DNA of 64,000 nt from Diplonema papillatum. Its lineage: Eukaryota; Euglenozoa; Diplonemea; Diplonemida; Diplonemidae. The notes under the pieces were generated by a model. It saw nothing but the letters and a program-made list of their open reading frames with translations. It was not told the origin of the DNA and searched no databases. The translations under genes were made by a program, and so were the position numbers. The stretch spans positions 157,229-221,228 of the forward strand of contig JAPJBO010000338.1 of the NCBI GenBank assembly GCA_030068145.1, in the 5' to 3' direction. The first letter of the stretch is position 1, and each line of letters starts with the position of its first letter. Below, in pieces: positions 43,256-54,846 of the stretch.

Positions 43256-43432
43256 GGATTGCAAGAACGTGCTTGGAATGGGTATGTGCTCAACACCGCA
43301 CTGGTCCCGTCTGCGCCGTGTTTCGGTCCTTTAAGCCGCGGACACATAAGGCGGACCATCATCAGCGGGGAACCTGAGTGTCTGCAGACAGGACTGCGGT
43401 GTGAGTCTGGTTTGTCAGGCGGCTGTTCGTAG
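43256..43432. repeat. dispersed repeat family D, copy 2
   Basis: Same-orientation partner of 16290-16480. It includes GGGATTGCAAGAACGTGCTT, GCGGACCATCATCAGCGGGG and GTGTGAGTCTGGTTTGTCAG. Confidence 0.85.
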
Positions 43433-44370
43433 CTCGTCACAGCCAGGACCACCCGTGCTGCTAGAGCACAGGCGAATCCGTCATGGGGAGAAGGCCCCTA
43501 CAACTGTGTCTGAGCAATCAGTTAAAAAACTCAGGGCATTCGCCCTGATGGTGACTGCGACTCGCTAGGCAGCACTGACTTGTCTTCTTTTTACGGTGGC
43601 AATCTGCGAAGTAAACTCCGCAGAGCACAGTGGACATGGGGTTGCCGTGTGCAGCACCAATGGTTGAAGTACCAAAGGAAAAATAGTGCTCCGGGATGGG
43701 GAAAGTTGGGGGGGGGGGATGGTTCAGGGAGAGTCAGAAAGGAATATTTTATGAAACGGGGGAAGCCAAGAAAAAGCAGAGTGCATAGAGTGAGAGAGAG
43801 GGAAAACTGGAATGGGCTGGATATTTGAAAGGCAGGATGACAAAATAAAGGAAAAACCCCAAGGTTGTTGCATATAACCGTGAAACGAATTGTGGGAAAA
43901 AAGCGGGGTTGGGAATAAGCATCAAAACAGAGGGAAAGGAAAGGGAAAAGGAAAGGGGGGGGGGGGGGCACCTCCGTCTGGTATCTTCGTGCGGCCGCAA
44001 GGCTCCACTAGAAATTCAGAGTCTCTTTATGAGAAACGAAAGCAAAGAACAGGAATATGAGAGAGAACCAAAAACTCTTTTATTTCGAGGGGGGGAGGAA
44101 AGGGAAGGGGGAAGGGTGAAAACTTAGGTAAAACGTGCAATGCAGACGTATTAGGGGAGGGATCGTACTTCTTTTTCGGGAAGGGAGGAGATGGGAAGGG
44201 ATATCAGTGAACAAAGGAATGAAGAGGGGGCAGTCTGCTCGGCATTGCCGGCGCCAGGAGCCAAACCCGTGGACCGTACGCAACACCTACAGCTGCACAA
44301 CACCACCAGGGTGGCAGTGGTTGAAAGCAAGTTGTGCGAGAGGAAGGTGCAGGTGAGTGACCGCCACTGT
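43433..44370. other. gene-free interval, purine-rich on the plus strand
   Basis: No gene recognised. The stretch 43680-44210 is strongly purine-biased on the plus strand (GGGAAAGG-type runs, G-tracts at 43710 and 43958). Confidence 0.45.
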
Positions 44371-44830
44371 GCAGCATTACCTTGGCCTTGCAAGCCGCGG
44401 TGTGACCTTTTTTTTTGCACGAAGCGGCGAGGCTGTTTGTGACGCACAACCGTCAACGCTGTGCAGCATTACCTTTGCCTTGCAAGCCGCGGTGTGACCT
44501 TTTTTTTTGCACGAAGCGGCGAGGCTGTTTGTGACGCACAACCGTCAACGCTGTGCAGCATTACCTTTGCCTTGCAAGCCGCGGTGTGACCTTTTTTTTT
44601 TGCACGAAGCGGCGAGGCTGTTTGTGACGCACAACCGTCAACGCTGTGCAGCATTACCTTTGCCTTGCAAGCCGCGGTGTGACCTTTTTTTTTGCACGAA
44701 GCGGCGAGGCTGTTTGTGACGCACAACCGTCAACGCTGTGCAGCATTACCTTTGCCTTGCAAGCCGCGGTGTGACCTTTTTCTTGCCCGAGGCGGCGAGG
44801 CTGTTTGTGACGCCAACGCTGTGCAGCACC
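44371..44830. repeat. 92-93-bp tandem satellite, five copies
   Basis: The landmark GCAGCATTACC occurs at 44371, 44463, 44555, 44648 and 44740, spacing 92-93. Each unit has CTTTGCCTTGCAAGCCGCGG, TGTGACC, a T8-9 run, GCACGAAGCGGCGAGG, and TGTGACGCACAACCGTCAAC. Copies are nearly identical, differing mostly in T-run length. The array probably arose recently. Confidence 0.95.
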
Positions 44831-46750
44831 AGCGCTGCACGGCATTGCTACACTCACGGTGCACTTGCTCGAGCCCCGCTGCTGTGCCCCTACAGTCACA
44901 GGAAACACCACCATACAGTGTGCGTGTTCAGCGCAAACCTTAGTGACCGCACACTCGACAACCGGCGACTGCTGAAGCACATGAAGCATGCATCCGCGCG
45001 GAGGCCTGGTATATTCCTTGTGCTTGAAGGCGCCAAAACTAACCTGCTGTTGGTCCACGGAACTTCGGACTTCCTCCTGATTTCGTTCACAAAAAACAAT
45101 GAATGAAAGAAAGAGAGAGAGAGTGTGTGTGTGTGTATGTGTCTGTGCAAAAAAAAAACTGGGTGGTGTCTTTTTTTTCTTCTTTTTGGAGGGAGAGAAA
45201 GGTCCTTTTTTTTCTTGCTTTTCTCTTTTTTTTTTTTTTTTGGACGTGTTCGTCCCGCGGCATGCACCGAGGATCGACTACCAGAAAAAAAAAAAGAAGA
45301 ATCATGGTGCGCAAGTAGACTTGTGAGAAGAGCGCCAATTTTGGAAGGGGGAAGTCTCGGCGAACTTCGTCAATATTTCGTCAGTATCCTTTGTGCTCTG
45401 AGTGTTCTCAAGAGTGGTGGTTACACGAGATAAAGGAATCGGTGTACCTTGCTGTTAGCCATTGGTAGTTTCGGCCATTATCCACATTCCTTACTTACGG
45501 TAGGCCTCCTCAGTGTGGTGCCGTAGTAAGTGACTAGCCTTCTTGGTACCGTATGACCGTCTCTTTAAAACGTTTCGTGTAGAATGTCGGAACATCATCA
45601 CCTGAGTATGTTTCGAGCTTTAAGAAGCCGGTATTTTGAGTCTGGCCGGCATTTTTAGAGTGCAATTTTTGTGTCCTTGCTTTGTTTTCGCTTCTCGAAG
45701 TCTTCTTGCTGTCCATGAGAAGTATGAAAGAAAAAATAAGAACAGCTTGCAACGAATATGAAAGGAAGAATAAGGAGCTTTTTTTTAAAAAAAAATTCAT
45801 TTCTTTACGGAGAGGGTGGGGACGCAGTAGTAGCGGGTAGCGGCAGCAAAGAAGGAAAGGAGTGGACGATTGTTTCTGAGGGAGAAAGAGGGACCTAAAA
45901 TAGGGTGGAGAGGGAGGAAACACACCGCGTATTCGACGTGCACAATCCATGACAACTTCAGTGTACTTGCCAAGTACAGTTTCTGACACAGTCCGCGTAC
46001 TTGTTGCAATGTACTTGGAGAGCACGACAACTGCACGGTGCGTGGGGAGTACTTTCGAGTTCTCTGGCCACAAAGGCCACCGGTCACTTGTCTTTGACAC
46101 TGTACATGTACGTGAGTGTGCCCCTTTTTTAGATCAATGTGCATCGTGGTCTGCCTTGTGTTGCTGCTGGCCGAACGAACGAGGTGAGGCCCGCTGTTTC
46201 TGTACTGTAGTGACCGGTAGGCCGCACGGATACCACGACCGTCCTCAGCGCGGCTAAGGTAGGAATTCGCGCGCGCTGGGAGATCGTCTTTCCCACTGGA
46301 AATACAGAAGCCACGTTTTGTGAGTGGGCACCCCCTAGCGCGACATTGGCCACTCGTCTCGACAAAAGGCTTCGGGACCAAGAGGCGCAGAGTTTGTCAG
46401 CCCAACACTCCCACGCCATCACCCACGGGCTCAACTAGCCCAAACACCGATTTATTTGGGCTGTTGCCCAATTTCTTCCGATCACCGCCCAATTGAAAAG
46501 GTTGCAGACCGACCATGAGGTGAAACACGGTGAGTGGCAAGGCAAGGCAAGGCAACCACTTGTACCTTTGACGCTGTAATTCGGCAGTCTTTTTGGCACT
46601 TACGAAAAGGATTTGCGGGCGGCTTGGACACGCTGTCGGGGAAGGAAAGTGCCCTGTACAGCCAGATCGTGACTCAGTAAACCGGTAAACCATTTGATTT
46701 CGCAGTGGGTGCTTTCGACTGGGTATTATTTTTCCTTTCTGTGTGTCATT
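44831..46750. other. gene-free interval with microsatellites
   Basis: No gene recognised. GA/GT microsatellites lie at about 45110-45150, and long T- and A-runs at 45168-45295 and 45780-45800. Confidence 0.45.
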
Positions 46751-49120
46751 TTCAGAGGGTGAAAGTTCGTTTGAGAATCCGGGGGTTTCTTTTGTAGAAT
46801 TGTTGCTTCCCCTTGTTTCTGCAACGAACAAGAACGTGAGTAACTAGAAGTAGCTATACCAAAACACTTGTGACAAAAAAGAGTATCAGTAGAAAACGAG
46901 AGAGAAAGAGAACCAAGGATGTGCGCGGGAGGAGGTGAGTCCTAGTTTTTTAAAATAAAACAAGAAGGAGTGCATGAGTGAGTGAGGACGAGAGGAAGAT
47001 GTGTGGGTGTGTGTGTGTATGTGTGTGGGTGGGTGTGTGTGCGCGCGTGTGTGTGTGTGTTTACTTCAAGAGCCATACTTGGACCCCTACCTAAAAAGAA
47101 ATGCGGGAAAGAACGCGGTGAATTCTGCCATGTGATACACCAGCAGGGGATCGCGGTGGTTGTTTGTGAGCGAACATGGTACGTTTGCAGCTCAGTGTTA
47201 CGAAGACAAACCCTTTCCTAGGGCCATGACTAGTTTATGTAACGTGAAAGTTCGATTGAAGCTCCGGGGTATGAAGTGCCCGGTGATCCTCGGCCGTTGG
47301 ATTGCAGCAAAGTCACTAAAGGTGGAGAAAGTGTCGGTCAATACCGTTGTTGCTGATTGTTTGTTCACATACGGTATCCCTGTTCAGTATGGTGAAGTAG
47401 TGACAGTGCACCTACTTGGTACCGTCTGACCGACAGTTCCTCCCGTGCTTTTCGAGGCTCTTTTCTTTTCAGCTCAGGGCCAAGTATCAAGGAATAGTAT
47501 GAAGATGTGCGTTTCTCTTTTGTGGATTGGCGGGAATTGGGGGGGAGGTGAGTCGGGACTTAAAAACAAAAAAGAAAAGGTTTTCCAAACGCGGAAGAGA
47601 GCTACCTGCGGGCGGGAGGGTTGAACCGGACGGTAGGACAAAGAATAGGAACTAACAGAAGTCAAACGTTAGATTCGCTGGAGAGAGGGGAGGAAAAGTA
47701 TAGAGAGACAAAGACCAGGTTTCGGGACGGGGGACAGGGTTGTAGAAAAAAGAGCCTGTTTCACGTCAAATTCACTTATCGGGTATCTTTGGCATGAAAC
47801 GGGAGGGAGGGAGGGCGGTTTTTCTTTCAAGGATTGAAGTATTCTGATGGAAATTGGATAAACGGGGGGAGGGGTGCAAGAACATGCTTGGAACGGGAGG
47901 GGGGGGTTGCGTGGCTCATCACGCGGAAGGTGGGAGAGTGCACTATTGCTAACTTCCCATGGTCACTCTGTGGTGAGCGACGTCTTTGGCAGCCCTGTCC
48001 ATCGTACAGTGGTCTAGCTCATGTTCACCACCAGAACACAGTCGAGGGTGCGCGGTTTTGTTTGTTTGCTGCTGTTCCCGGCGTTGAAAGGCAAACGGCG
48101 CGTGAAACAAAAAGGCACCCCCAGGTGCTAGTTCTCTTGGTTAATTTATCTCTGTTAGAAAGAGAGGCGGCTGTTGTGCTGGCTACGGGGGTTCTTGTGT
48201 TGGATTAGGTGTAACTACTGTATATAATTTTAGGGTTGGAAAGAACTTCCATTTTCTTCTATTCCTTACTGGGGAGGGATGTCAGAGAACCTTAGGGAGT
48301 TACAGTTACAGAACTTTGTCTTCTTGTAGTTCGCACTTGACCAGCAGGTCCACCCCCCGCACGCCAAGTCCGCCCTTCGATATGTGCTCGTCCTTTCCTT
48401 CACTTCGTTTACGAAGCTTGATCTGATTGCATCACTGGATAAATTCGCATGGTTTCCTGACAACAGTCGAACCGTGCTTTGGAGAGTCACGACCCGAGGC
48501 TTCACACGATACACCACATGTGACGTAGCAATGAATCATCACTAAGCATGATAACATAACATGCGTATGGACATCACGTGGAGATACAGCTAAAAGAGAC
48601 ATGAATCGCATGTGCTGTCAGCATAGCATGCAAACCCTATTGTTGCAATTCCCTTTAAGAAGTGGGTTGTGTAGACTCGCGTGCGTGTTCGATGTTCTTC
48701 TTCTCGGAAAAAGATGAACCCCGGAACGTAGCTTCACTGTTTCTACCTGCGTGACGCCACGAAACAGTGTCTATACTACTGTACCTAGAGTTGACTGGGC
48801 GACCTCTGCACTCCCGGGATCGGTATTGGTAAAGTCATGAGTGCGTTTACTACGACGGGGCGCATGCACAAATGAAGTTGTGCTGGCGGGCGGGTAACAG
48901 CAACGAACGGGGGCAAGCGGGCGACAAGGGAGAAACAGATGGTAAAACAGACAACGGGGAAGTGAGAAGGAGTGGAGATCAGTGAAGGAACGAAGGCCTT
49001 ATTCTGGGTTCTTTTTGTTTTTATTTTTCCCCCTTCATGCATTCGCTTTGCTTTGTTTTCTGCTTTTCTTTTTTCTCTTTTTCTTGTTCCCCGCTTCTCC
49101 ACCCATGTTCACCCTTTTTT
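46751..49120. other. gene-free interval with GT microsatellite and family H fragments
   Basis: No gene recognised. Family H fragments are at 46758-46785 (GGGTGAAAGTTCGTTTGAG, then AATCCGGGGG) and 47243-47270 (CGTGAAAGTTCGATTGAAG, then CTCCGGGG). A GT microsatellite is at about 46998-47062. A family D piece (CAAGAACATGCTTGGAACGG) is near 47877. Confidence 0.45.
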
Positions 49121-49125
49121 TGGGG

Positions 49126-49356
49126 TACCTAGCCCCCCCCGTGCATAAGATGGATAAAAAACTCGGGTTTTGGCGGTATCCATCTTAATCAAGGGGGGTA
49201 TCCATCTTAAACACGGGGGCACTGTAGACTACAGTGTAGTCACTTTGCACAGGGGTACCTCACCCCCGTGTTTAAGATGGATTGGCATTCTCGCCCGTTA
49301 TCCATCTTAATCAAGGGGGTTTGGCTATCCATCTTATGCACGGGGGGGGCTAGGTA
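49126..49356. mobile_element. foldback/MITE-like element, copy 2 (231 bp)
   Basis: Perfect 29-base terminal inverted repeats at 49126-49154 and 49328-49356: TACCTAG, a C-run, then GTGCATAAGATGGA. Internal copies of the core GTGTTTAAGATGGAT and its complement ATCCATCTTAAACACGG form two further hairpins, with ATCCATCTTAATCAAGGGGG loops and a GTAGACTACAGTGTAGTCA mini-palindrome near the centre. Element 41551-41852 shares the TACCTA ends, the C-run and the CGTG..TAAGAT core but has CG where this one has GG. No coding capacity. Confidence 0.9.
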
Positions 49357-51500
49357 GGTGGCTTTTTATTCCCCGGGGCGGAGTGGAAGCAGAACCGAAA
49401 GGAAGGGAAAGTAGGGGGTTCGTTTGGGGTTTCAGACTCGAGGGGAGGAGGAGGGTGGATTCGGGTGTTGGTTCGTTCTTTGTTTTTTTTTTTTTTTTCT
49501 TCTGGTGCTCCATGTACCAGGAAAAGCCTGCTACACGGGAGCCAAGCTTCACGTGTTCGGCGGTACTGCAGAGCCACGGGCCTACGGGTCAAGTGGCTAC
49601 CGATTTCCCAAACTAAAGCATCAAGGTGTGGCGCACCTTGGGGCTTGGCGCTTGCGCTGAACACAAGCTCGTCGAGACGGTCTGCCACAGAGCGGACGGG
49701 TTGTAGCACTGTGTGCTGCCTCCGACTCAATCTTCGCAAGCTGTGGTTGACCGTCACGTTCCTTGACCAGGAGCGGCCTTTTTCTGTTTCTTCTTCTTCG
49801 TGCTCAAACCGTTTTTTAGAGCTTTTCCGGCAATCCCGTGTGTGGGTGTACAGATCTTGTGTTGTGCTCTTGTTCTTTCCGTCACCGACCGGATATCGTG
49901 GCTGACTGACTTCGGCAGGTCGCGGCCACATTCCGTGACACGGTGTCTTGCCGTTTGATTAGCCCTTCGTTTCGGTGGAAGAAGGGATAAACGCGCAAAC
50001 TCGACTCGTCGAGGGCAGAGCTTGGGCGGGCACTGACCAACCGAAAGCAAATGGCGACCACTTTCGACCATTCTTTGGCCTCTCACCCGCGAACTTGACA
50101 CCCGCGAACTTTCTTGAATTAACTACCCCTATAGTGGTAGTTCGTCCTTAAGTGGTTAATAGCGAATGGATATTCCCGTTGATCGCCTGCCGCAAAACCC
50201 GGGTGGGCCTCAGGTACCGTATCGTCGGAAACGAGCCTTTCGCTGGGGCGCATGAAGCACGCTCACCTGGTACAGAGACGAAGACGTGATTTCTCTCCGT
50301 TGCATTTCAAAGATTCCCGTGCGTTACCAATACGCGCTTGACAGGGACAAATACTCGGAGTGCAAGCAGTTTGGCTGGATTTCGCAGCAGCCTGCACCAC
50401 AGATTTCGGATATCGTGTGCAATGCTGTGCGTGCCTCGAACTCATGAATAGCAATCAACAGACGAAAACCCACCGGGGTGCAGATCTCGAAACTTAAGTT
50501 GTAGCACTTTGTGAGGTCTGAAGGTCCGGTATTTGAGAGTTTGTTGGCCGTAGGCTGGGAGTCGGGTAGTGAATGATGTATACTTATTCACACACACTTT
50601 CACTTTGACGGACACCAAGATCACATACGGTTGCATTTCTAGCAGCATGCACTCGAAGGGCTGCGCGGCAATGTCGTGTAATGTGCAAGCCCGGTGAATG
50701 CGGCAGTTCAATATAGGCCAATGGTATCAGACCTCGTTGCCTCGTTGCCATGCTTGCTGTCCGTCTGTTGCGCGCTAGGCTTCCCCCCCCTCTTTTTCGT
50801 TCCCCTTCTCTTCCCATTGACTACCACGCACTCCGTGGTGACAACGAAAGACGCTATGGGACATTATTCACTGTAGTATACTATACAGTAGAAGCTGCTT
50901 GGCAAGGGTGGGTGAGAAGGCGGAGGGAGGTCAATCAGGGAGGTAGAATGGGAAGAACAGGTGGCGAACGCCAATAAGCTGGTTTCCCGTTCGCTAGCAG
51001 AGTAGAGGGTGTTCTCGTTTTTTTTCACACACCTCCCCTCGAGGAGTGCATTTAGAACTATTACGCCACCCTAATTTGCTCTCTTTTTGCTTTTTGCGCT
51101 TCCGACAATCTCGTATGGCGGGGCTTAGATTGTTCTTGGCATTCTGTTGCGCCCAGTAAAGGCAAGGGAGGGCAATAGGGTCTCCTACCCATTGCGTGCG
51201 GTGCGTGTACATCTATACAGCAGTCGAAGGAGGAGTCAGCTTCGTTTGAGATGGTAGAGGCGCCAAAGGAACACTCATGCGGTCTTGGTCAAATGTCCCC
51301 AGCAAGAATGCCGAACTTTCGCAGAAGAAAAAAGAGATGCGTAGTTGTGTTTTGTTCATGAGAAGAAGAAAAACTGAAAGTGTAGAATGGGACCGGGGGC
51401 GGGAGCGCGTTCCGAAGGGTTGTCGTTTCCTTCAACCTCTCTTGCGGCGGTTTCGTCTTGACAAGTGTGAAGCGCTCAATGCTGCTGGCGAGGAGCGGCT
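49357..51500. other. gene-free interval
   Basis: No gene recognised; frames up to about 190 codons carry no known motifs. A T-run is at about 49482. Confidence 0.4.
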
Positions 51501-51504
51501 GTCT

Positions 51505-52053
51505 TTACCTCTTCATGCCGAGCCCCGGGTACCCGCTTACCTGCAAATTGCTCAGCGGCGGGGTCGTCTGCACGTGCATGGAGTGCGGGAGACCGGACAT
51601 ACCTGGCATACCCATCCCTGGCAGTTTCGCCATCGCCATCCCGGGAAAGTTAGTCATCGGCAGGTGGTTCGACTGCGGGGGCCCAGCAACGCTCGGCATG
51701 TTGACCCTCAGCCCATTCGACACAGAGCCGCCGCCTGAGAATCCGCCCATGTTTCCTAGACCAAGGCCCATCCCCATCCCACCCATGCCCAAGTTGCCCA
51801 TTCCCATGCCGCCCATGTTTCCCATACCGCCTAGGCTCCCCATGCCGCCCATGTTTCCCATGGTGTTCATGTTCCCCATGTTTGACATGCCATTCATGCC
51901 GCCTACGGTAACGTTCGTAAGCCCGAGACCACCCATATTCAGTCCTGACATGTTAGCACCTGGCAAGCCAAGTCCGGGGAACATCGTCGGCGCTAGGTTG
52001 CTCTGAGGCAAGCCGCCTGTAATTTGTGTTGCGTTATTGGCACCTCGTCTCAA
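51505..52053 (-). CDS. Gly/Met-rich low-complexity exon, possibly 3' exon of the La/KH gene
   Basis: A 182-codon frame ending in GYPGLGMKR and a stop. It is dominated by repeated NMGGMG and GMGNMGGMGMGN words. The frame has no convincing ATG at its upper end and closes at a TAG a few codons further up, so it is probably an internal or last exon. It lies 290 bases downstream of the La/KH frame on the same strand. A plausible donor (CACTACG|GTAACG) sits near the end of that frame after the last KH domain. Splicing there would add this G/M-rich tail, a composition common in RNA-granule proteins. Alternatively it is a separate gene. I have no orthologue in mind. Confidence 0.5.
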   Translation of the reverse strand: MRRGANNATQITGGLPQSNLAPTMFPGLGLPGANMSGLNMGGLGLTNVTVGGMNGMSNMGNMNTMGNMGGMGSLGGMGNMGGMGMGNLGMGGMGMGLGLGNMGGFSGGGSVSNGLRVNMPSVAGPPQSNHLPMTNFPGMAMAKLPGMGMPGMSGLPHSMHVQTTPPLSNLQVSGYPGLGMKR

Positions 52054-52343
52054 GCTAACGCGCTAATCAGAGGAACTCTAACCTGCTTCTTTTCATAAAG
52101 AAGTCGGTTGTTTCTTTAAGTCTCCGATTGACTGGCAGGCGGGCGGTAGCAAAGGTACAGTGTTCCGTCGGTCTTTGGTTTGCCAAACGCTCGCGTTTGT
52201 TTCTCTCTGGAGAGATACCTGCTGTGTCTGATGACTTCCGTTGGGACAAGAAAGCTACACAGCCCAAGACCGCTGCCTTTTCGACAGGAAGACGGTTGAT
52301 GCCACCTGACAAATGCAGGCAGAGCTCTGCCCGGAATGTTCGA

Positions 52344-52640
52344 CTAAAAATGCATACTCTGCGGATCGGCAGCGTTACCGTAGTGAGCCAGAATGTAGAC
52401 TGCCGCGGAGTTGATGACCTGCATGTCGTCGCCGGTAAGGAGGACCCGCGTCTCCGGAGATTCGTCGGTGAAGACCTTGATCGAGACCCCTGGGAACTGC
52501 TCTTCGAGCTTCGCTTTCTGCGCTCCCTTCTTGCCGATGAGCAGGCCGGCACGCGCCGCGGGGATGGTGAACTGCTTCCACTGCTTGTCGCTCGGCACGT
52601 TGGCGGGCGCACCCTGGTGCTGCAACTGCCCGGCGGGGCC

Positions 52641-52676
<36 letters not shown>

Positions 52677-52794
52677 GTGGTGCTGCTGCTGGTGCTGCTG
52701 CAGCTGCTGCTGCTGCTGCTGCTGCTGGTGGAGGATCCGCAGGAGGGCCTGCTGCTGCTGCTGCTGCTGCTGTTGCTGCTGGTGGTGGTGGTGC

Positions 52795-52845
<51 letters not shown>

Positions 52846-54185
52846 AGCTGGGCTTCGCGCTCCGACTTCTGCAGGAGCATCATTTGGAGCATCTGCTGCT
52901 GCTGCAGCGTGGCGCGGTTCTGGGCCAGCGCGTCGGGCATCGGCGATGCGACTTCCGGCTGCTGCGTGCCGGCTGCGCTGCCTGCGCTGCTCGCCACATC
53001 CGGAGCCGCAGCCGCCGGGGCCGGCTTCGGCCTGCGCTCGTCGGGATCCCTCTTGTACTGGTCCACGACCTTGATGACTTCGTCGATGACCTCCTCGGAT
53101 TCGGCCGAAATCGCGATGGTTTCCGTGTCCAGCCGCGTGTCGATGTGCAGGGAGGGGAACTGCTGCTGGAGCCTCTTGATGTTCGACCCGGCCTTCCCGA
53201 TGAGGAGGGGCCTGAAGTTCATGGGGAACGGGTGGGTCCGAACGCACGCGGTCGACGCCTGCTTGTCGTTGTACGTGATGCGGCTTCTGGTCTTCCCTGT
53301 GCCCGGACTGTTCAGCTTCTCCTTGTGCTGCGACGCTTCGTCGGCGGAGGAGAAGGTGAGCACCCAGCAGTTGGTGCCTTCCTTCGAGATGGCCGCCTCG
53401 TGCGGGGCCACAAGCGCGAGGATGTCCTCGGGCGTGGCCTCGAGGTTGTTCGCGTCGAGGACGAAGCTGTTCGGGTGATTTACCGTCCCCTTGTGCCTGA
53501 TCAGCTCGCTGCCCTTTTCTCCTTCCACGACGAGGGCAGAGCTCTTCTCCAGTGCCTCCAGCAGCGTCGTCCTGTCGGTCGTCAGCTCCGTCACCTTTCG
53601 GAACTGCGCAATCACGCTCAAAGGAACCTGTGTGTGGTTGAAGCTGTTGTTGAACGGCTGCAGCAGCCGGAGACAGCAGGTGCAGGGGGCAGGCGCAGCT
53701 GCTGTGCAGATGTTTGCTCTCCTTTTTTTTTGCGTTTTTCTCTCGCGGGGACCCGCCCCCGGCAGTCCCGACTGATCAAGCAACCTTGTACTACAGCTGC
53801 ATCAGACGCAGGTTGATCCGAGTTCGCTAGAGGGGAGGTGGCGCCGATCACTTGTCACGGAACTGACCGGGGGAAAAAGGAATGCGTTGATTCTGGCCCT
53901 TGAACGTTGATCCTGGTCCAAGAAAGGTTGGACCTGGGCGTTCCAGGCTATACCCGTTCCGCCACTGCGCCTACGCAACATTTGCAGTTCGAACGACAAT
54001 TTCCAAATACGGGAATGACCTGAAATCGCTGGCAAAATACAAACGCATTGACACACCTGCGTTCTTTCGTTCATCTGCTGCTGCATGTATCCGTCGCGCG
54101 GGAGATTCTGCGGGCTGAAGTAGTACTCGACCTGCTTCAGGATGCGCTCGTAGAGTTCCATTTCATGCTGCGGCTCCGGCGTCAT
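52344..54185 (-). CDS. La-motif, RRM-like and KH-domain RNA-binding protein with polyQ (two exons)
   Basis: Exon 1 (54057-54185, 43 codons) and exon 2 (52344-53627) join at ACGCAG|GTGTGT to CACACAG|GTTCCT. The join reconstitutes a La motif at residues 8-85: YYFSPQNLPRDGYM, then VPLSVIAQFRKVTELTTD. An RRM-like stretch follows (about 97-150, CWVLTFSSADEASQH). KH domain 1 is at about 180-240 with its GxxG loop (LLIGKAGSNI). A Gln/His-rich tract of about 80 residues (CAG and CAC runs) lies at roughly 304-385. The second KH domain is C-terminal (AGLLIGKKGAQKAKL). The annotated product is 470 residues. La motifs bind RNA 3' ends or poly(A); KH domains bind short single-stranded RNA. A cytoplasmic post-transcriptional role is likely. 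La plus KH in one chain is not an arrangement I know from standard LARP families. The stop used here may be bypassed by splicing to 51505-52053. Confidence 0.88.
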
Positions 54186-54189
54186 GCTC

Positions 54190-54846
54190 CTTTTCTTGTC
54201 TTTGTTTTCCGGCGGGTGAACAGGGTTTACTCTAATGGATAAGATTTCAAGGGTTACGAAAAGGACTTCTTGCTGGGTGCCCGGGGTGCGCGCTGGGAGT
54301 ACGAGGAGGGGCGGTCGATTCGCTGTTTGCGAAGGGTCTGGCAGCACAGCACTGTCCGAACATCAAACAACCGTAGATGTCAGGTACCAGGAACTCTCGG
54401 TACTCATGGCCAGACGAACTCTCTCATGGTAGAACCAACCTGACTGGCGGATCTTGGGACGGAGGGTCGCACAAAGACCGGGCTCGCAGAACTGGTTTTG
54501 GCGACGGCCATGTGTGACGTGAGACCTTGAAAATGCATGCAAACGTAGCGAGCGCCGATTATTCATTCCTGAACGGAGGGTCTCAAAAAGAGACGACTGC
54601 ATCATCCGGGGCCTGCGGACACGGGCAACAGGATCGTCAAAATGTGTCGCCACGTCAGATCTCTGCATCCGGGCCCTCGCGGCAATCCCGCACGTCAGAG
54701 CAAACTCGTCAGTCGCAGCATTGAGGCGAGCTAATACACTTCGTCCTAAGATGCACTGGTCAACTCCGCGGTTACTGCATGGCGTCATCAGGACCGGCGA
54801 TTCAACATTTCCTACGAAGGCGCGTGTTCAAAACTAAGCCGGTCCG
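54190..54846. other. upstream flank of the La/KH gene
   Basis: No further gene recognised. This should contain the promoter or 5' UTR of the La/KH gene. Confidence 0.4.

Noticed and set aside
45100-45340. Overlapping plus-strand frames with Phe- and Val-rich sequence
   Set aside because: Produced by T-runs and a GT microsatellite; no coding evidence.
46190-46235. Spliced-leader-like TTTCTGTACTGTAGTG
   Set aside because: Resembles the 3' part of kinetoplastid-type leaders only over about 12 bases, with no donor-type context or repeated copies; probably chance.
52128-53816. 562-codon plus-strand frame opposite the La/KH gene, with long Leu/Val/Cys runs
   Set aside because: It is the antisense of the CAG tract and GC-rich coding sequence. 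The minus-strand frame has recognisable La and KH domains and good splice sites.
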